The notes under the pieces: generated by a model | What the model was told of the DNA's origin: nothing | The model's database searches: none | The model's input: the letters and a program-made list of their open reading frames with translations, nothing else | Assembly (NCBI RefSeq): GCF_900111795.1 | Contig: NZ_FOJQ01000015.1 | Location: 1-47,204, forward strand | Direction: 5' to 3' | Length of the DNA stretch: 47,204 bases | Source of the DNA: Anoxybacillus pushchinoensis | Lineage (GTDB): Bacteria; Bacillota; Bacilli; Bacillales; Anoxybacillaceae | Shown here: positions 43,161-47,204 of the stretch, piece after piece | Layout: the number at the start of each line of letters is the position of its first letter | Numbering within the stretch: position 1 is the first letter of the stretch | Program-made: the position numbers and the translations under genes

Positions 43161-43165
43161 CAGAC

Positions 43166-43359
43166 TGTTGAAAAACGATTTTGTCAAGGGCAAAATCGTT
43201 TTTCAATTGTATATTTTAGGTAGATAACATGGGTGAGAGGCTGAATATTTGTGAATTTCTCTTCTTTGAATTAGGAAATTTCGGGAATTCGGCAAGCTAA
43301 AGAAAAGAAAAAGTCCACGTCTTTCGTGAACTTTTTCTTGACGTCCCACTTTTTCAACA
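43166..43359. mobile_element. Possible MITE or IS-end remnant (194 bp)
   Basis: The segment is bounded by inverted copies of TGTTGAAAAA (43166-43175 and 43350-43359). Inside are a 16-bp perfect hairpin (43168-43183 with 43191-43206) and a 13-bp hairpin with one G-U (GAAAAAGTCCACG with CGTGAACTTTTTC, about 43308-43337). There is no coding frame. The ends recall IS1182-type elements. No target-site duplication is evident. Confidence 0.45.
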
Positions 43360-43364
43360 CTTTG

Positions 43365-43397
43365 AAATCCCCTTTTCCATATCGGAAAAGGGGATTT
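43365..43397 (-). terminator. Terminator of the second glucosidase gene
   Basis: AAATCCCCTTTTCC and GGAAAAGGGGATTT form a 14-bp perfect stem with a 5-nt loop just after the stop codon on the minus strand. Confidence 0.88.
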
Positions 43398-43400
43398 TCA

Positions 43401-45065
43401 TTATTTCACCAAATATACACGCGCTTCATACGGACGCAATGCAAAGCGTGTCGCATGTTTATGCGGTTTTACATCGTAGTTTGCTAACACCAATTGCTCG
43501 CTATTTAATTTCAATGAATCGTAACGATACATTGTTTTTCGGTCTGTTAAGTTCACGATGACGATCGCTTTTTCATCACCTAACGTGCGCGTATACGCAT
43601 AAATTGCTTTATGGTTTTCTAATATTAAATCGTATGTTCCGTAAACAAATACGTCATGCTGTTTTCTTAGTTGAATCATGCGTTTGTAAAAGTTTAACAC
43701 AGAGTTCGGGTCGTGCAACTGTTTTTTGACATTAATTTGTTTATAATTTTCATTCACACCAATCCAAGGTGTTCCTGTTGTAAATCCGGCGTTTTCATCA
43801 TCAGACCATTGCATCGGTGTACGTGAATTATCGCGGCCGTTTTTCCAAATCCATTGCATCACTTCTTCATGTGAACGCCCTTTGGCTCGCTCAATGCGAT
43901 AATAGTTTTTTATCGCGACATCATCATACTCATCAATCGTTTCAAAACGAACATTCGTCATACCGATTTCTTGACCTTGATAAATAAACGGTGTTCCTTG
44001 CATAAGAAAATACAATGCCCCTAACGCTTTTGCACTTTCTACAAGATATGTTTCATCATTTCCCCACGTCGACACCGAGCGCGGCTGATCGTGATTTTCG
44101 AGGAACAACGCGTTCCAGCCAATGCCTTCTAATCCTTTTTGCCATTTCGTTAATACACGTTTTAATTTCCGAACATCGACGCCGCCATCTGTTCCTTTTT
44201 GCCAAAGTCCTAAATGCTCAAACTGAAAAATCATATTAAAAATGCCGTTTTCTTCACCGACCCAATCTTCGGCTTCTTCCACTGTAACACCATTCGCTTC
44301 CCCGACCGTCATAATGTCATAACGCGCAAACGTTTGCGCTTTGAGCTCACGAAGATACTCCATAATCCCTTCTTGATTCATATGCCCATCAAATGACGGG
44401 ACATAGTCAAGCCCTTTTGGGTTCGGTAAGTCGGGAAGCCCTTCTTTTTTCTTAATGTGCGAAATCGCATCAACACGGAAGCCGTCAATGCCTTTATCAA
44501 GCCACCAGTTAATCATATCATATAGCGCACGCCGAACATCTTCGTTTTCCCAGTTTAAATCTGGCTGTTTTGTCGCAAATACGTGCAAATAATATTGATC
44601 TGTTGCTTCATCGTATTCCCACGCTGAGCCGCCAAAAATGCTTTCCCAGTTGTTCGGCTCCTTTCCGTTTTTCCCGTCGCGCCAAATGTACCAGTCGCGT
44701 TTTGGGTTGTCGCGTGACGAACGCGATTCAATAAACCACGGATGTTCATCGCTCGTATGGTTAATGACGAGATCTAAAATAACTTTCATGCCTCGCTTAT
44801 GAATTTCTTCAAGCAGTTGATCGAAATCTTCCATCGTGCCAAACTGCTCCATAATATCTTGATAATCGCTAATATCGTAGCCGTTGTCAGCATTCGGCGA
44901 TTTATAAATAGGGCAAATCCATATGACATCGATTCCAAGGTCTTTTAAATAATCAAGCTTCTGAATGATTCCTTGTAAGTCTCCGATCCCGTCTCCGTTC
45001 GAGTCCATGAAGCTTCTCGGATATATTTGATATGCAACCGCTTCTTTCCACCAAACTCTTTTCAC
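43401..45065 (-). CDS. Alpha-glucosidase, GH13 (oligo-1,6-glucosidase family) (554 aa)
   Basis: This is a second cytoplasmic GH13 enzyme, similar in layout to the one at 1174. The catalytic set is Asp199 (DGFRVDA), Glu256 (TVGEANG) and Asp326 (ENHDQPR), plus DNSRTPMQWS. The residue after the nucleophile is Ala200. In family studies that correlates with alpha-1,4 (maltose-type) preference, against Val in the first enzyme. The start is GTG with GAGGAGG 7 nt upstream. It is monocistronic between two terminators, with a CRE-like sequence about 130 bp upstream. Confidence 0.92.
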   Translation of the reverse strand: MKRVWWKEAVAYQIYPRSFMDSNGDGIGDLQGIIQKLDYLKDLGIDVIWICPIYKSPNADNGYDISDYQDIMEQFGTMEDFDQLLEEIHKRGMKVILDLVINHTSDEHPWFIESRSSRDNPKRDWYIWRDGKNGKEPNNWESIFGGSAWEYDEATDQYYLHVFATKQPDLNWENEDVRRALYDMINWWLDKGIDGFRVDAISHIKKKEGLPDLPNPKGLDYVPSFDGHMNQEGIMEYLRELKAQTFARYDIMTVGEANGVTVEEAEDWVGEENGIFNMIFQFEHLGLWQKGTDGGVDVRKLKRVLTKWQKGLEGIGWNALFLENHDQPRSVSTWGNDETYLVESAKALGALYFLMQGTPFIYQGQEIGMTNVRFETIDEYDDVAIKNYYRIERAKGRSHEEVMQWIWKNGRDNSRTPMQWSDDENAGFTTGTPWIGVNENYKQINVKKQLHDPNSVLNFYKRMIQLRKQHDVFVYGTYDLILENHKAIYAYTRTLGDEKAIVIVNLTDRKTMYRYDSLKLNSEQLVLANYDVKPHKHATRFALRPYEARVYLVK

Positions 45066-45193
45066 GTAAAAACCTCCTCAATCCATTCAAACTAAATCCC
45101 TTTCAATAATCTCTACTCTTTCATGTTAATACACAAACGCTCTCGTTAAAAGAGGAAGTTGCACTTTTTTCACAAAAAATTTCGTTTTATGTG

Positions 45194-45208
45194 TGTAAAC
45201 GGTTTAAC
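45194..45208. promoter_or_regulatory. CRE-like site upstream of the second glucosidase
   Basis: TGTAAACGGTTTAAC is close to the CcpA consensus (TGTAAACGGTTTACA), with an extra A breaking the final half. It is 129 bp upstream of the start codon. Confidence 0.45.
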
Positions 45209-45222
45209 TGCGAACAAAAATA

Positions 45223-45243
45223 AGCAACGATTCATCATCGTTG
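45223..45243 (-). terminator. Terminator of the MFS exporter gene
   Basis: GCAACGA and TCGTTGC form a 7-bp stem with a 7-nt loop, followed on the minus strand by TTATTTTTG. Confidence 0.75.
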
Positions 45244-45262
45244 CCTATTTTATACTTATATT

Positions 45263-46870
45263 TTATTCCATTTCATTCACTTTATTCGTTCGATTGGAAA
45301 TCGTAATGCGACCGATAAACATCGCAAAAATAAAACCAATGCCAACAAAAATTAACCCGTATAAAAACACATCACTTAACGCATCAACAAGCGTTTGTTT
45401 TAATACAGGCACAAACATTTGTTGCATTTGTTCAGGAATTTTTTTTAACGTATCTGGATTTAAAATGACGGAATATACGCTTTGCGGGTTCGATTCAACA
45501 AGTTGCTTAAATGAATCTGTCATCGCTTGCGCTTGCGCTGGCAATTGTTCTAACAACGGAAGAAACTTCGCTTCTAATAAATCTTTCGAACGATGATTCA
45601 TAATCGCCCCTAACAACGTCGCCCCAAACGTTCCACCAATTTGTCGGAAAAATTGGCTTGATGACGTCACAATGCCAAGCTGCGATTTCGGAAACACTTC
45701 TTGCAATGCAAGGGTAATGACCGGATTGACAAATCCTAATCCGAAACCGAGCGTCGCCATAAAGGACATCGCCGTCCATTTATTCGTATGAACATCCATT
45801 GTTGACAGCAAGAAAAAGCCAAGCGCCACAAGCACCATCCCAACAATCACTTGCGGACGAACACCTATTTTTTGTACAAGTCGTCCACCGATCATACTTG
45901 CGATAATAAGCGCAAACATCATCGGAAACATCATCGTTCCTGATTCTGATGGGCTCATGCCAATGATGCCTTGCATAAAGAGCGGCACAAACATAATCGC
46001 TCCAAACATGCCGACAGACATAAAAAACCCGACGCTATTAAGCACAACAAACGTTTTATTTTTTAATAAATGAATCGGCATAATCGGCTCTTCTGCTTTT
46101 CGCTCTACAAATACAAATAAACTAAAGAAAACGACCGAGCTAGCTAGTAAAGAAATAATTTGCCACGATAGCCAATCGTATTTATCGCCACCGAACGTTA
46201 AGGCAAGCAACAACGAAACAACGGCTACAACCATCGTAAACATGCCTGCCAAATCAAGCTTTACTCGCTCAGCGACACGATGATTATGCAAACCGAGCGA
46301 AATGAGAACAATGGCTAATATACCAACAGGAAGATTAATGTAAAATACCCAACGCCAATTTAACGAATCGACAATCCATCCACCCACTTGTGGCCCAAGA
46401 ATAGATGCTAATCCAAATACGCCACCAAACACACCTTGCCATTTTGCACGCTCTGCTCCTGTAAACAAATCGCCGATAACGATCATTGCCATCGGCATCA
46501 TAATACCGCCGCCAATACCTTGAATAGCGCGGAAAATGATAAGTTGGGTCATCGTATTTGCCATGCCGCATAGCGCTGAACCGATAATAAAAATCACTAA
46601 TCCAGCAATATAAATCGACTTGCGTCCAAATAAGTCAGCGAGCTTCCCGGCAATCGGCACAATCGTTGTCGATGTGAGCATATAAGCGGTTGTCAACCAT
46701 GCCATCATGCTCAATCCACCGAGTTCCCCAACGATGCGTGGCAACGCCGTCCCGACGATCGTCCCATCAAGTGCTCCAAACAACATCGCAACGAGTAATC
46801 CTGTAATTAAAATGCCCCGCTTTTGTTGTATATCGGCCATGTTTGCTTGTATCGCGGCCTGTTCTTTCAT
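45263..46870 (-). CDS. MFS drug exporter, DHA2/EmrB-QacA type, 14 helices (535 aa)
   Basis: This is a proton-driven multidrug exporter in the membrane. Motif A is GKLADLFGRKSIY after helix 2, motif B RAIQGIGGGIMMP, and motif C GVFGLASILGPQVGGWI. It begins RGILITGLLVAMLFGALDGTIVGTALP, typical of the 14-helix group. A long loop lies before the last helix (about 425-495). The ATG at 46870 has no ribosome site: the 18 bases before it are TCTCCTCGCCTAAAACTG and then the IS hairpin. The ATG ten codons later also lacks one. The original leader may have been lost to the IscB element. Confidence 0.92.
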   Translation of the reverse strand: MKEQAAIQANMADIQQKRGILITGLLVAMLFGALDGTIVGTALPRIVGELGGLSMMAWLTTAYMLTSTTIVPIAGKLADLFGRKSIYIAGLVIFIIGSALCGMANTMTQLIIFRAIQGIGGGIMMPMAMIVIGDLFTGAERAKWQGVFGGVFGLASILGPQVGGWIVDSLNWRWVFYINLPVGILAIVLISLGLHNHRVAERVKLDLAGMFTMVVAVVSLLLALTFGGDKYDWLSWQIISLLASSVVFFSLFVFVERKAEEPIMPIHLLKNKTFVVLNSVGFFMSVGMFGAIMFVPLFMQGIIGMSPSESGTMMFPMMFALIIASMIGGRLVQKIGVRPQVIVGMVLVALGFFLLSTMDVHTNKWTAMSFMATLGFGLGFVNPVITLALQEVFPKSQLGIVTSSSQFFRQIGGTFGATLLGAIMNHRSKDLLEAKFLPLLEQLPAQAQAMTDSFKQLVESNPQSVYSVILNPDTLKKIPEQMQQMFVPVLKQTLVDALSDVFLYGLIFVGIGFIFAMFIGRITISNRTNKVNEME

Positions 46871-46888
46871 CAGTTTTAGGCGAGGAGA

Positions 46889-46920
46889 CCCCGACTTCTA
46901 AGCGAGAGCGAAAGTCGGGG
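46889..46920. repeat. Terminal hairpin of the IscB element
   Basis: CCCCGACTT and AAGTCGGGG form a 9-bp perfect stem around 14 nt, with the IscB stop codon in the loop. It is the type of subterminal hairpin found at IS200/IS605 ends. The element boundary lies between it and the exporter start. Confidence 0.65.
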
Positions 46921-47204
46921 AGGAATCGCCCTTCCTCCTTTCAATTAGTAATGTACTAGCATACTCAACTCTTTTTAGCTTTTTCCAGCTTGCTGAAGCA
47001 TGCACTTTTGTGCCATCTAACAGCCGAAGGTCAAAATAACCGCTGCTTCTTCTGCCAAATATAAAACATTCTTTCCCTTCGTACACCACCTTGTCAAACA
47101 GTTGAAACCCTTTGACAAATCGTGGAGCTTTGTTTGATTTTCGTTTTCCACCTTTCAAGATGGTTGCCTTATGCAATTGACGGTTGTTTTTGCGAACGAA
47201 TTTT
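46898..47204 (-). CDS. iscB: IscB-type RNA-guided nuclease, C-terminal fragment (partial, 5' end outside window)
   Basis: The frame is open to the window edge and reads FVRKNNRQLHKATILKGGKRKSN onward in pieces: RKNNRQLHKA, ILKGGKRKSNKAP, FQLFDKVVYEGKECFIFGRRSSGYFDLRLLDGTKV (a beta-rich domain) and SWKKLKRV. The NRQ-HKA and GGKR segments and the closing domain match the C-terminus of IscB proteins as I remember them (target-interaction domain). RuvC, bridge helix and HNH lie outside the window. The last 11 residues read into the terminal hairpin. The guide (omega) RNA would be upstream of the gene, also outside. Confidence 0.78.
   Translation of the reverse strand, partial: KFVRKNNRQLHKATILKGGKRKSNKAPRFVKGFQLFDKVVYEGKECFIFGRRSSGYFDLRLLDGTKVHASASWKKLKRVEYASTLLIERRKGDSSPTFALA

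Noticed and set aside
1-47204. CRISPR array, rRNA genes or prophage
   Set aside because: No regularly spaced repeats, rRNA-like stretches or phage structural genes were seen on either strand.

Overview
The window reads as chromosome of a thermophilic Bacillaceae, most like Anoxybacillus or a close Geobacillus relative. Three things suggest this: strong GGAGG-type ribosome binding sites, sporulation genes (an alpha/beta SASP, YhaL-like and YjcZ-like proteins, ScoC/Hpr), and long gene-order agreement with the Bacillus subtilis hem-yhg-ecs-hit-prsA-yha-yhe region. The species call is inference from remembered gene content. The left edge holds a frameshifted IS256-family transposase. The right edge holds the C-terminal part of an IscB-type protein and the end of its element, so mobile DNA sits at both ends.

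Region 1 (about 1-7.6 kb) is the IS256 remnant, a YhfH-type zinc-ribbon miniprotein, and a minus-strand sugar operon. In transcription order the operon is a LacI-family regulator, a lipoprotein solute-binding protein resembling the trehalose/maltose binders, two permeases, and an oligo-1,6-glucosidase. It has no ATPase gene. A MsmX-type multi-sugar ATPase with a perfect catabolite-response element lies at 29.9 kb, and a second GH13 glucosidase lies at 43.4 kb. Together they would make an alpha-glucoside uptake and cleavage system.

Region 2 (7.6-16.4 kb) holds yhgE and yhgD with two near-identical putative operators, the coproporphyrin-branch haem genes hemE-hemH-hemY, an HmoB-type haem monooxygenase, a membrane-anchored rhodanese and an M20 amidohydrolase. 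Region 3 (16.4-28.9 kb) holds ecsAB, a candidate structured RNA upstream of hit, hit, prsA, several small membrane or sporulation proteins, yhaI, scoC/hpr, a TRAP-type leader before trpP, serC, yhaL-like, yhzD-like, hemZ, yhaX-like, yheA, yheB and small unknowns. Region 4 (28.9-33.6 kb) holds a PucR-type regulator, msmX, a zinc-ribbon protein, a cloverleaf tRNA-like element immediately before an SASP gene, the scar of a deleted amino-acid ABC operon, a CNNM/CBS membrane protein and a 27-codon reading frame with its own terminator.

Region 5 (33.6-41.9 kb) is a ten-gene thiamin operon on the minus strand: TPP riboswitch, tenA, ykoE, ykoD, ykoC, tenI, thiO, thiS, thiG, thiF, thiD. It joins pyrimidine salvage, precursor import and thiazole synthesis under one riboswitch. 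Region 6 (41.9-47.2 kb) holds an RlmI-like rRNA methyltransferase, a MITE-like 194-bp element, the second glucosidase, a 14-helix drug exporter and the IscB element, whose terminal hairpin lies directly in front of the exporter's start codon.

The least explained signals are the structured-RNA candidate before hit (18434-18700), the tRNA-like cloverleaf with an encoded ACCA before the SASP gene (31421-31490), and the paired YhgD operators (9939-9961 and 10576-10598). No CRISPR array, rRNA gene or canonical tRNA was seen.
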